From NCBI GenBank assembly GCA_003161835.1, contig PMNO01000580.1:4229-10659 (forward strand): a stretch of 6,431 nucleotides of DNA, written 5' to 3'. The notes below the pieces were generated by a model. The model was not told the DNA's origin. It did no database searches and worked only from the letters and a program-made list of their open reading frames with translations. The DNA comes from Myxococcales bacterium. GTDB lineage: Bacteria; Myxococcota_A; Polyangia; Fen-1088. The position numbers were made by a program, and so were the translations under genes. Positions 1 through 5,847 of this stretch are shown here, in pieces (position 1 is the first letter of the stretch; each line of letters opens with the position of its first letter).

Positions 1-1032
1 ATCGGGGGTAGCGGCTACGGCGGCGCGGAGATCATCCGGCGCCTCTTGATCCACCCCGAGGTTGAGCTGGCTCGCGTGGCGAGCATCGATCATGTGGGCC
101 AGCCATTGGGCGCGGTTCACCTACCGCTGGCGGGCCGCACCGATCTGAAGTTCGAGGCTCTGTCGCCCGCCGCGGCGGCGGCTGGGTGCGACATCGTGTT
201 CCTGGGTTTGCCGCACAAGGTGAGCGCCGGCATGGTTCCCGCGGTCCTGGGCACCGGCGTTCGAATCGTGGATATGTCTGGCGATTTTCGGCTGCGCGAC
301 GCGAGCGCCTACGCCCGCTACTACGGCGCGGACCATCCCCGCCCGGATCTTCTGGGCACCTTCGTGTACGGCCTGCCCGAGCTCAATCGCGCCGAAATTC
401 GTGCCGCGCGCGCCGTGGCCTCACCTGGATGTTTCGCCACCGCGATCGAGCTGGCCCTGTTGCCCCTGGCTCGTGCCTCGAAATTGCGCGGTGTCATCCA
501 CGTCGCCGGCATCACTGGCTCCTCGGGAAGCGGCGTCACTCCATCTCCGGGAACGCACCATCCGGTGCGCGCGCTCAATCTGAAGCCCTATCGTGTGCTC
601 GACCACCAGCATACGCCCGAGATCACCGAGACCCTTGCCGCCGCTGGGGCGCCCGAAATCCAGATTCGGTTCGTTCCCATCTCGGCGCCGCTGTCGCGGG
701 GCATCCTGGCAACTTGTTTTGCGCAGGTGGCGGCGGTCGAGACCACGGCGTCCATCGCCGAGATGTACGCGAGCACATACGCCCAAGAGCCATTCGTGCG
801 CCTTCCGGGCGATCGGTTGCCGGAGGTGGCGGCGGTGTCCGGCTCGAATTTCGCCGAGGTGGGCTTCACCCTCGGTGACCGGGAATCGGGCGGCGACCTG
901 CGGACGCTGGTCGTGGTCAGCGCGCTCGACAATCTGATCAAGGGCGGCGCGGGGCAGGCCATCCAGAACATGAACCTCATGCTCGGGCTGCCCGAGACTC
1001 TGTCGCTGGAAGACTCCGGGCCCTGGCCGTGA
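1..1032 (+). CDS. argC: N-acetyl-gamma-glutamyl-phosphate reductase, 5'-truncated
   Basis: This enzyme performs the NADPH-dependent reduction of N-acetyl-glutamyl-5-phosphate to the semialdehyde, the third step of arginine synthesis, in the cytosol. The reading frame is open from base 1, so the gene begins upstream of the window. The 343 visible residues lack only about the first ten of a protein that is usually around 345-350 residues. The fragment opens with the dinucleotide-binding loop GGSGYGGAE (residues 2-10). The catalytic cysteine lies in SPGCFATA (Cys about residue 144; many homologues have PGCYPTA). The motifs GTHHP and DHQHTPEI (about 201-208) carry the conserved active-site histidine region. 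An apparent TTG start at 46 is internal, because the NADP-binding loop lies upstream in the same frame. The stop overlaps the argB start by 4 bp (GTGA), so the two genes are co-transcribed and probably translationally coupled. The identification is firm. Confidence 0.96.
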   Translation: MGGSGYGGAEIIRRLLIHPEVELARVASIDHVGQPLGAVHLPLAGRTDLKFEALSPAAAAAGCDIVFLGLPHKVSAGMVPAVLGTGVRIVDMSGDFRLRDASAYARYYGADHPRPDLLGTFVYGLPELNRAEIRAARAVASPGCFATAIELALLPLARASKLRGVIHVAGITGSSGSGVTPSPGTHHPVRALNLKPYRVLDHQHTPEITETLAAAGAPEIQIRFVPISAPLSRGILATCFAQVAAVETTASIAEMYASTYAQEPFVRLPGDRLPEVAAVSGSNFAEVGFTLGDRESGGDLRTLVVVSALDNLIKGGAGQAIQNMNLMLGLPETLSLEDSGPWP

Positions 1033-1865
1033 CGTCCCTCGGGGACGCGTCGGGCTCGCCCGTCGTCGTCGTGAAATTGGGGGGCGATGTGCTGGAAGGG
1101 TCGGCGCTGGCGTTGGTGGCGGCCGACCTGGGGGCACTGTGGGCGGCGGGCTGGCGGCGGGTTCTGGTGGTTCACGGCGGAGGCGCCCAGGCGACACGGA
1201 TGTCCGAACGACTGGGCCTGACGCCGCGGCTGGTGGGCGGACGTCGCATCACCGATCAAGAGACCCTGGACGTGATGAAGATGATCGTGGGCGGACGGCT
1301 GAACATCGATCTCGTGGCCGCGCTGCGCGCCCACGACGTGCCAGCCGTGGGATTGAGCGGCACGAGCGGCATCGTGCGGGCGCGGCCTCGACCGCCGAGG
1401 ATCGTTGCCGGAGGCCGAGACCTTCCCATCGATTTTGGTCTGGTGGGCGATATCCAGGGCTTCGATCTGGGCGTTCCCTCACTCCTGTTGAATGCCGGCT
1501 TCTGTCCCGTGCTGGCCTGCCTCGGCCTGGCTCCAGCGGGGATGGTGCTGAATATCAATGGCGATGTCGTGGCCAGCCAATTGGCGGTTGCGGCGCGGGC
1601 AAAGGCGCTGGTGGTGGTCACGGGTGTCGGCGGCGTTCGCCGGGACAAGAACGATGCCCGCACCCGGATGGCGCGGCTGACGGTTTCGGAAGCGCGCGCC
1701 GCGATCGCTTCGGGAGCTGTCGTGGGTGGCATGATCCCAAAGCTGCAGGAGGCGTTCTTCCCCCTGAGCGACGGCGTGGACGAGGTCCACATCGTTGCGC
1801 CCGGCGAGATCGCCGCCGCCGTGGCAGGCCCCGGAACCGTTGGAACTCTGCTGGTCAACGACTGA
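1029..1865 (+). CDS. argB: N-acetylglutamate kinase
   Basis: This cytosolic enzyme phosphorylates N-acetyl-L-glutamate with ATP, the second step of arginine synthesis, producing the substrate of ArgC. The protein has 278 residues and an amino-acid kinase fold. Visible motifs are VKLGGDVL with Lys16 (phosphate-binding), VHGGGAQ at 48-54 (glycine-rich substrate loop, where many homologues have GGGP), GRRITD at 71-76, NINGD at 175-179 (Asn and Asp equivalent to E. coli N158 and D162), and GGMIPKL with Lys238 (equivalent to E. coli K217). The GTG at 1029 overlaps the argC stop as GTGA. There is no good Shine-Dalgarno and no alternative start before Lys16, so coupling to argC translation is likely. 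Only 15 residues precede the catalytic Lys. By family knowledge, arginine-inhibited kinases carry a longer N-terminal helix, so feedback inhibition may be absent; this is inference. Confidence 0.96.
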   Translation: MTSLGDASGSPVVVVKLGGDVLEGSALALVAADLGALWAAGWRRVLVVHGGGAQATRMSERLGLTPRLVGGRRITDQETLDVMKMIVGGRLNIDLVAALRAHDVPAVGLSGTSGIVRARPRPPRIVAGGRDLPIDFGLVGDIQGFDLGVPSLLLNAGFCPVLACLGLAPAGMVLNINGDVVASQLAVAARAKALVVVTGVGGVRRDKNDARTRMARLTVSEARAAIASGAVVGGMIPKLQEAFFPLSDGVDEVHIVAPGEIAAAVAGPGTVGTLLVND

Positions 1866-1885
1866 CCCGCCGCCGACCAGCAGCG

Positions 1886-1932
1886 CGGTCGACCGATAGC
1901 CCGCGAAATCGCGCTGGGGCGCCCGGGGCTAT
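1886..1932. other. Palindrome and inverted repeat in the argB-DUF502 intergenic region
   Basis: The 78-bp gap between argB and the DUF502 gene contains a perfect 10-bp palindrome, CGGTCGACCG (1886-1895). Directly after it is an inverted repeat, ATAGCCC (1896-1902) with GGGCTAT (1926-1932), which encloses a short GCG-AAAT-CGC hairpin (1903-1912). No T-tract follows, so this is not a canonical intrinsic terminator. The right arm runs up to the first base of the putative -10 hexamer of the next gene. It could be an operator, a T-less transcription-ending hairpin for argCB, or chance in GC-rich DNA. Confidence 0.3.
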
Positions 1933-1937
1933 ACCCT
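1932..1937 (+). promoter_or_regulatory. Putative -10 hexamer (TACCCT) of the DUF502-redoxin operon
   Basis: TACCCT fits TANNNT and ends exactly 6 nt before the ATG at 1944. Transcription starting about 7 nt downstream would begin at the A of the ATG, giving a leaderless message. The only purine-rich stretch, GGGAG at 1938-1942, is one base from the ATG and so too close to act as a Shine-Dalgarno. No convincing -35 is seen at 16-18 bp. The same geometry recurs at 4676-4681 and 5836-5841, which is the main support. Confidence 0.5.
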
Positions 1938-1943
1938 GGGAGC

Positions 1944-2585
1944 ATGGGGAGCATTCAGACGCACGTCCGGAACAAGCTGGTGGCGGGCGCGCTGGCCGCG
2001 ATTCCGGTGGCCGTGACCGCGTTCATCCTCTGGTACCTCGACGCCAAGGCACGGGCGCTGTTCGATATCCGTTACCCGGTGCTCGGCTTGGTGGTCGCCG
2101 TATCCGGGTTGTATCTGCTGGGCCTGTTCATCACCAGCCTGGTGGGGCGCTGGATCCTGACGGCGACCGACGCAGTGCTCGGCCACATCCCCGGGCTGCG
2201 GGCCCTTTACCAGTCCTGGAAGCAGATGGCGTTTTCTCCCGAGGGCGACGAGGGCATCTTCGCGCGCGTGGTGTTGGTTCCCGATGAGACGGGCCGGATG
2301 AGGATGATGGGTTTTTCGACCCGCAAGCCCATCGAGGGCGATTCCGAAACGCTCTGCGTGTTTGTTCCCGGATCGCCCAATCCGACGTCGGGGCGCCTGT
2401 ATTTTGTGCGCGCGCGGGACTGCCTGACCTTGGACCTTCCCGCGCGGGTCGCGTTCAAGGTGCTCATATCGGGGGGCAACTACGTGCCCGAACAGATCGG
2501 CAAGCAACTGGCCGGCCTTCGGAGCGAGGCTGGCGCGCCGCCCCTTGGCGGCGGGGCGGCTTCGAGTCATGCTCGGGAACCATGA
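1944..2585 (+). CDS. DUF502 family integral membrane protein
   Basis: This is a DUF502 (COV-like) protein of 213 residues, typical for the family, whose biochemical role is not established. Two hydrophobic helices at about residues 12-31 and 45-66 predict an inner-membrane anchor with most of the protein after the second helix in one soluble domain. Family hallmarks are visible: HIPGLRALYQSWKQ at 81-94 (the usual IP-x-x-R-x-x-Y-x-x-x-KQ segment), VFVPGSPNPTSGRLYFV at 139-155, and ISGG at 175-178 near the C-terminus. The tail after about residue 195 is Ala/Gly/Pro-rich and probably disordered. The ATG at 1944 is chosen because TM1 follows at once and a TANNNT hexamer sits 6 nt upstream. It is the first gene of a three-gene set and overlaps the next gene by 4 bp (ATGA). 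The family assignment is firm; the function is unknown. Confidence 0.9.
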   Translation: MGSIQTHVRNKLVAGALAAIPVAVTAFILWYLDAKARALFDIRYPVLGLVVAVSGLYLLGLFITSLVGRWILTATDAVLGHIPGLRALYQSWKQMAFSPEGDEGIFARVVLVPDETGRMRMMGFSTRKPIEGDSETLCVFVPGSPNPTSGRLYFVRARDCLTLDLPARVAFKVLISGGNYVPEQIGKQLAGLRSEAGAPPLGGGAASSHAREP

Positions 2586-3211
2586 AATTCCTCTTGAGCC
2601 CCCGCGGCCCACACCCCGCGCGCGCCCGGCTCGGCCGTTCCGCCGTCGTTCTTGCCGCGGTCGCGGCGCTCGGCGCCGGGATTGGCGCGTCCGCGAACGT
2701 GTTCGCCACACCCCCGGACGACGCGCGCCCTCGGGTGGGCGCCAAGGCGCCCGCGTTCGTCCTCAACACCGCCGACACGGCGGAGCCGCGGGCGCTCGAC
2801 CATCTGGTGCGGGGTACCGCCACCCGCGGAGCGGTCTTGGTATTCGTGTCGGCGCGATGTCCTTACGTCGCGCAGGCCCGCCAGCCGCTGGCGGACCTTT
2901 TTCAGCGCTATGGAGCCAAGGTGGCGTTCGCCGGATTGAACGCCAATCAAAATGAAAGCGCGAGCGACGTCAAGACCGACGCGGCTCACAACTTCCCGTT
3001 TCCGATATTGCGCGACGAAGGCTCCAAAGTGGCCGACCTGTATGCCGCCGAGCGAACGCCCGAGGTTTTTCTCGTCGACGAAAAAGGGGTGATTCGATAC
3101 CACGGCGGCGTCGCCGAGCTGGGCGCCGCCCTGGCGGATTTCACCGCCGGCCGGCCCGTGGCGCACGCGGAGGTCAAGGCCTTCGGTTGCACGATCAAGC
3201 GAAAGCCATGA
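2582..3211 (+). CDS. Exported peroxiredoxin-like (PRX_like1-type) thioredoxin-fold protein
   Basis: This 209-residue thioredoxin-fold protein resembles the PRX_like1 branch of the AhpC/TSA/redoxin superfamily. A basic N-terminus and a hydrophobic stretch (about 19-37) ending in VFA (40-42) look like a signal peptide, so the mature protein should be periplasmic. The fold is marked by GAKAPAF (53-59), the active-site segment VFVSARCPYVAQ (87-98) with Cys93, FPFPILRD (138-145), and TPEVFLVDEKGVIRYHGG (159-176), where Pro160 is the cis-proline. Cys93 corresponds to the first cysteine of a thioredoxin CxxC, but the second position is Val, so there is no local disulfide. The only other cysteine of the predicted mature protein is Cys203 in the C-terminal AFGCTIK motif, also typical of this family. 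The gene starts inside the DUF502 stop (ATGA) and ends overlapping the TlpA-like gene. Its substrate is unknown; peroxidase activity should not be assumed. Confidence 0.85.
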   Translation: MKFLLSPRGPHPARARLGRSAVVLAAVAALGAGIGASANVFATPPDDARPRVGAKAPAFVLNTADTAEPRALDHLVRGTATRGAVLVFVSARCPYVAQARQPLADLFQRYGAKVAFAGLNANQNESASDVKTDAAHNFPFPILRDEGSKVADLYAAERTPEVFLVDEKGVIRYHGGVAELGAALADFTAGRPVAHAEVKAFGCTIKRKP

Positions 3212-3861
3212 CCCACCCCGGGGGCAACCGGGCCGTTCGGGTGCGCGCGACGGTGACACGGATCGCTCTGGCGGCGCTGCTGGCGGCCACATCCTGTACC
3301 CGCCACGTCGAGGCTGGGCCTTCGTCCACCGCGCCCGCCGCCACGCGGGCGCCCGACAAATCCGCCGCCGCCGCGACGACCGCGATCGATGCTGGCCGCG
3401 ATACCGCCAAGCCTGGGCCCGAGCCCCAATCGTGGTTCATGGGCGAGGACGATATTCGCCGCGAGATGAAGAAAGCGCGCGGTCAGGTGTTGTTCGTGCA
3501 CCTCTGGGCCACCTGGTGCGCGGCGTGTTTGCAGGAGTTGCGGTCCATCGACAAGTTCGCCCGGACCGCGCGCGGGCGCGGCGCGGTCGTGTTGTCGCTT
3601 TCACTCGACAACGATCTGCGGGGCATCACGCGCGTACCCGCGGTCTTGCACGACAAGGCGCCCAGCCTGACCGGATTCGTGGCCCATTTCGATGATCCCA
3701 ACCAGTTCATGCCGCTGTTCTCCCGGCACTGGGAGGGAACGATCCCCGCGCTATTTGCCTACGATTCGGCCGGAACGCTGCGCGCGAGTCTGATTGGCGA
3801 GCTCGAGCCGCGGGAGCTGGACTCTCTGCTGGATCGCATGACCCCGCCGTCCCGCCTGTGA
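3208..3861 (+). CDS. TlpA-like thioredoxin lipoprotein
   Basis: This is a 217-residue membrane-tethered thiol-disulfide oxidoreductase. The N-terminus is basic, followed by a hydrophobic stretch (about 19-27) and a lipobox-like AATSC, so Cys30 is probably lipidated. A low-complexity Ala/Thr/Pro-rich linker (about 31-75) precedes the thioredoxin fold, as expected for a tethered periplasmic domain. The active site is HLWATWCAACLQEL (98-111) with Cys104 and Cys107. The cis-proline is Pro180 in TIPALFAYD, followed by the usual strand and C-terminal helix (ELDSLLDRM). TlpA/ResA-like proteins reduce periplasmic disulfides, for example in cytochrome c maturation, but no cytochrome genes are seen here. 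I chose the ATG at 3208, which overlaps the preceding stop as ATGA, over an in-frame TTG at 3187 that lies inside the previous gene. It is the last gene of the set, and its stop is 10 bp from a convergent gene. Confidence 0.88.
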   Translation: MTHPGGNRAVRVRATVTRIALAALLAATSCTRHVEAGPSSTAPAATRAPDKSAAAATTAIDAGRDTAKPGPEPQSWFMGEDDIRREMKKARGQVLFVHLWATWCAACLQELRSIDKFARTARGRGAVVLSLSLDNDLRGITRVPAVLHDKAPSLTGFVAHFDDPNQFMPLFSRHWEGTIPALFAYDSAGTLRASLIGELEPRELDSLLDRMTPPSRL

Positions 3862-3871
3862 AGGGCCCGCG

Positions 3872-4669
3872 TCACTTGTAACCCATCAAGACGATCTCGG
3901 CCGCCGGCCGCGATTTCATGGTGCTGAGCGGTAGCAGGTTGCCGGCAAGGCGGCGGACGTTGGTCTTTCCCGCCAGGAACTCATCGACGGGCGCCAGCTG
4001 CGAGATGGTCGAAACGGCCGTTCGGTAGTGCATGGGAACAATCATCAGACGGGGCCGCAATTGATCGATCACGCGGGTCGCGCGATCCGCGTCCACCGTG
4101 AACACGCCCCCCACCGGCACCAACAGCACATCCACGGATCCAATCGCCGACAATTGCTTGTCGTCGAGGAGGTGCCCGAGATCACCCAGGTGGGCGATGC
4201 GAAGCCCGGCAACCTCGAATATGAACACCGTATTGAGTCCGCGTTCGGCGCCCCTCTTGTCGTCGTGATAGACGCCCACCGTGCGAATGGCGACGTCCTT
4301 CACGCGTTGGTCGATCTTCGTCCAGCCCTTCTTGTCAGAGGTCAACCCACGCAGGACACGGGTGTGGCTCGTGACCAGGCCAACGTTGTTGTGATCGTAG
4401 TGTTCGTGGCTCACTGTCACCACGTCGGCCCGCAGTCCCACCGGCAGCTCGTACCCCACCGCCTTGGAAATGGGATCCATGACGATCCGCGTCCCGGCCG
4501 TCGTGGTCAGGACGAAGCACGATTGGCCGAGCCACGTCAACGTGACCTTCGGGCCCGCCGCGGCACCTCCGTCGCCCCCCGCCCACGCCACCGCGGGCGA
4601 TGTCGCGATCGCACCGGCGAGCGCAACGAGCATCACCACAATCGGCAGTCCCCGCGGCGCGTTGAACAT
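3872..4669 (-). CDS. Exported metallo-beta-lactamase-fold hydrolase (UlaG-like)
   Basis: This 265-residue protein has the metallo-beta-lactamase fold and most resembles the UlaG-like/Lactamase_B_2-type branch. The metal ligands are visible: SHEHYDHNN (87-95) gives His88, His90, Asp92 and His93; YHDD (134-137) carries His135; AHLGDLGH (159-166) gives His160 and the bridging Asp163; VPMHY (211-215) gives His214. The segment VPVGGVFTVDAD (184-195) is characteristic of this branch. The N-terminus has a hydrophobic stretch (about 9-28) ending in AWA (28-30), a probable signal peptide with cleavage near residue 30; many relatives of this type lack one. The substrate cannot be read from the sequence, and beta-lactam hydrolysis is not implied. 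The ATG at 4669 is supported by a TANNNT hexamer 6 nt upstream. It follows the EamA transporter gene by 49 bp on the same strand and converges with the TlpA-like gene. Confidence 0.88.
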   Translation of the reverse strand: MFNAPRGLPIVVMLVALAGAIATSPAVAWAGGDGGAAAGPKVTLTWLGQSCFVLTTTAGTRIVMDPISKAVGYELPVGLRADVVTVSHEHYDHNNVGLVTSHTRVLRGLTSDKKGWTKIDQRVKDVAIRTVGVYHDDKRGAERGLNTVFIFEVAGLRIAHLGDLGHLLDDKQLSAIGSVDVLLVPVGGVFTVDADRATRVIDQLRPRLMIVPMHYRTAVSTISQLAPVDEFLAGKTNVRRLAGNLLPLSTMKSRPAAEIVLMGYK

Positions 4670-4675
4670 GGCGCG

Positions 4676-4681
4676 AATATA
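4676..4681 (-). promoter_or_regulatory. Putative -10 hexamer (TATATT) of the hydrolase gene
   Basis: On the minus strand TATATT ends exactly 6 nt before the ATG at 4669, so a start about 7 nt downstream would coincide with the ATG. The six bases between are CGCGCC, so there is no room for a Shine-Dalgarno. It lies in the 49-bp gap after the transporter gene, so the hydrolase may have its own promoter even if it is also read through from upstream. No clear -35 element is visible. Confidence 0.5.
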
Positions 4682-4718
4682 GCGCAGCGTTCGGGCTCAC
4701 CGACGGTCCGAGAGACCC

Positions 4719-5720
4719 TCAGGGCGCCGGCGAGGAGATAGGCGTGGCTCGCGGCGATGCCGTCAGGATCGCCAGCAAGACGCCCGTCACCGTGAGTGAC
4801 GCGCCCACCAGGAACCCGGCTGACAGCGTTTCACCCAGGAACGCGATCCCCAACACCACCGTGATGGGAACGATCAGCTGCGCGATGATTCCGCTTTGAA
4901 CCCCCGTCAGGTGACGCAGGGACGCGGTCATGATCACCTGCGCCGCGGTGCTGACCAGCCCGATGCCCGCCAGCAAGACCCAGTCGGACGGCGTCGGAGC
5001 AACCCAGTGACCAAACGGCGGCAAGACGGCCGGAAGGCTGATCAGGGCACCCCCGAGCGAAAACGAGAAAAATACACTCCAGGCGGTTTCAGACGCACTC
5101 CCGTCGCCTCGGTCCCGTCGCGCGGCCCGGATCGACGTCACCGCCACGCCGGACGTGACCGCGGAAAGCACGCCCAACAGCTCGCCCCGCGAGGCCCGCC
5201 AGGTGAGAGCCACCTCGTCGGCCGCCGCGTGTTTGCTCAGGACCACGATCACGGTCACCCCGGCCAGCGCCAGGGCCAGCGCGCCGAGCGCCGCGCTCCG
5301 GGGGCGTTCGCCGAGTAGCGCCCAGGAGAACAGCATCGTGTAGATGGGCTGGGTCTGATTCAGAAGCGTCGCCACGCCGACCGGAACAGCCCGGATCGAC
5401 GCGAAGTACGTGACGACCGCCAGGCCACCGAAGATCCCACGGGCGGCCAGCCAACCCCAGCGCGTGGGACGGATATGTGCCAGACGCAGGGACACGGCGC
5501 TGATCGTCACCACGATGCCCGCCAGGGACCGCACCACCGCGACCTCGGCGCCGGGCAGCCGTCGGGTCGCCAGTTTCGTCCCAGCTGCCATGATCGCGAA
5601 CAAGGTCGATGAAACAACCAGGGTGAGGGCCGCGCGGCGCGCCGCCGCCGGATCGGGTGGCGGTGGTGCCGCGGCGGGCGACGGCCGAGAGGCCAAGGGG
5701 GGAGGGTGGGTGGCGGTCAA
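4719..5720 (-). CDS. EamA/DMT-family transporter (start uncertain)
   Basis: This is an inner-membrane transporter of the drug/metabolite (EamA, RhaT-like) family with two tandem five-helix repeats. Counting from the TTG at 5720 (333 residues), repeat 1 spans about 30-162 and contains [22 protein letters not shown] followed by LGERPR. Repeat 2 spans about 179-321 and contains [28 protein letters not shown]. The repeated proline-containing helix followed by LGE is the family signature. Exporters of metabolites, amino acids or drugs belong here, and the substrate cannot be predicted. No ATG occurs before TM1. In-frame TTG codons lie at 5792, 5729, 5720 and 5696. I prefer 5720 because a TAGGTT hexamer ends 7 nt upstream, but this is weak. 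A Pro/Ala-rich cytosolic leader (about residues 6-28) precedes TM1. The gene is divergent from uvrC and upstream of the hydrolase gene. Confidence 0.85.
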   Translation of the reverse strand: MTATHPPPLASRPSPAAAPPPPDPAAARRAALTLVVSSTLFAIMAAGTKLATRRLPGAEVAVVRSLAGIVVTISAVSLRLAHIRPTRWGWLAARGIFGGLAVVTYFASIRAVPVGVATLLNQTQPIYTMLFSWALLGERPRSAALGALALALAGVTVIVVLSKHAAADEVALTWRASRGELLGVLSAVTSGVAVTSIRAARRDRGDGSASETAWSVFFSFSLGGALISLPAVLPPFGHWVAPTPSDWVLLAGIGLVSTAAQVIMTASLRHLTGVQSGIIAQLIVPITVVLGIAFLGETLSAGFLVGASLTVTGVLLAILTASPRATPISSPAP

Positions 5721-5847
5721 ACATGCCAACCTACCGCGATCCGAGGCGCGGCGACCAATTCCATGCGCGTCAAATCGCCCCCAGACAGCCAAAACGCCGA
5801 CGCGCGCGAATCCAGATCGCTCGAGATCGATCCGCTATGCTTGGCGC
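5721..5847. promoter_or_regulatory. Divergent intergenic region between the transporter gene and uvrC
   Basis: About 127 bp separate the two divergent starts, so promoters for both should lie here. The visible signals are TAGGTT on the minus strand at 5728-5733 (7 nt before the TTG at 5720) and TATGCT on the plus strand at 5836-5841. A partly self-complementary stretch rich in GATC/CTCGAG lies at about 5815-5833. I see no LexA-type CTGT-N8-ACAG box that would place uvrC under a gammaproteobacterial-style SOS control. If the transporter starts at the TTG at 5792 instead, the gap shrinks to 55 bp. Confidence 0.45.
5836..5841 (+). promoter_or_regulatory. Putative -10 hexamer (TATGCT) of uvrC
   Basis: TATGCT fits TANNNT and is separated by exactly six bases (TGGCGC) from the ATG at 5848, the same geometry as at the DUF502 and hydrolase genes. 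The spacer contains no Shine-Dalgarno, which suggests a leaderless transcript. A clear -35 element is not visible. The signal also favours the ATG at 5848 over the downstream ATG at 5947. Confidence 0.52.

Noticed and set aside
46..48. TTG at 46 as start of argC
   Set aside because: The NADP-binding GGSGYGGAE loop lies upstream in the same frame, so the gene begins before the window.
421..1197. Long minus-strand open frame opposite argC and the argB start
   Set aside because: Low-complexity Pro/Arg/His-rich translation with no recognisable domain; it is the antisense of argC codons.
1139..2287. A 382-codon open frame on the plus strand spanning argB and the DUF502 gene
   Set aside because: The translation is Arg/Gly/Pro-rich with no family motif and crosses two genes with clear motifs in other frames; long shadow frames are expected at this GC content.
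3187..3207. TTG at 3187 as start of the TlpA-like lipoprotein
   Set aside because: It would overlap the upstream gene by 25 bp and add seven polar residues before the signal sequence; the ATG at 3208 gives the standard ATGA overlap.
4686..4718. Possible terminator hairpin between the transporter and hydrolase genes (GGTC...GACC around 4705-4717)
   Set aside because: The stem is only four base pairs and is not followed by a T-tract on the minus strand.
4028..4741. 237-codon plus-strand open frame opposite the hydrolase gene
   Set aside because: His/Arg/Gln-rich translation without domain features; the minus strand encodes a complete metal-binding hydrolase with signal peptide and conserved motifs.
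5089..5724. Minus-strand ATG at 5724 heading a 211-codon frame inside the transporter gene
   Set aside because: The translation is a frame-shifted, Gly/Arg-rich copy of the EamA coding sequence without membrane helices; the membrane protein frame is intact from 5720 to 4719.
5721..5847. LexA/SOS box upstream of uvrC
   Set aside because: No CTGT-N8-ACAG or similarly convincing operator was found; an ACAG occurs at 5784-5787 but has no matching half-site at the right spacing.
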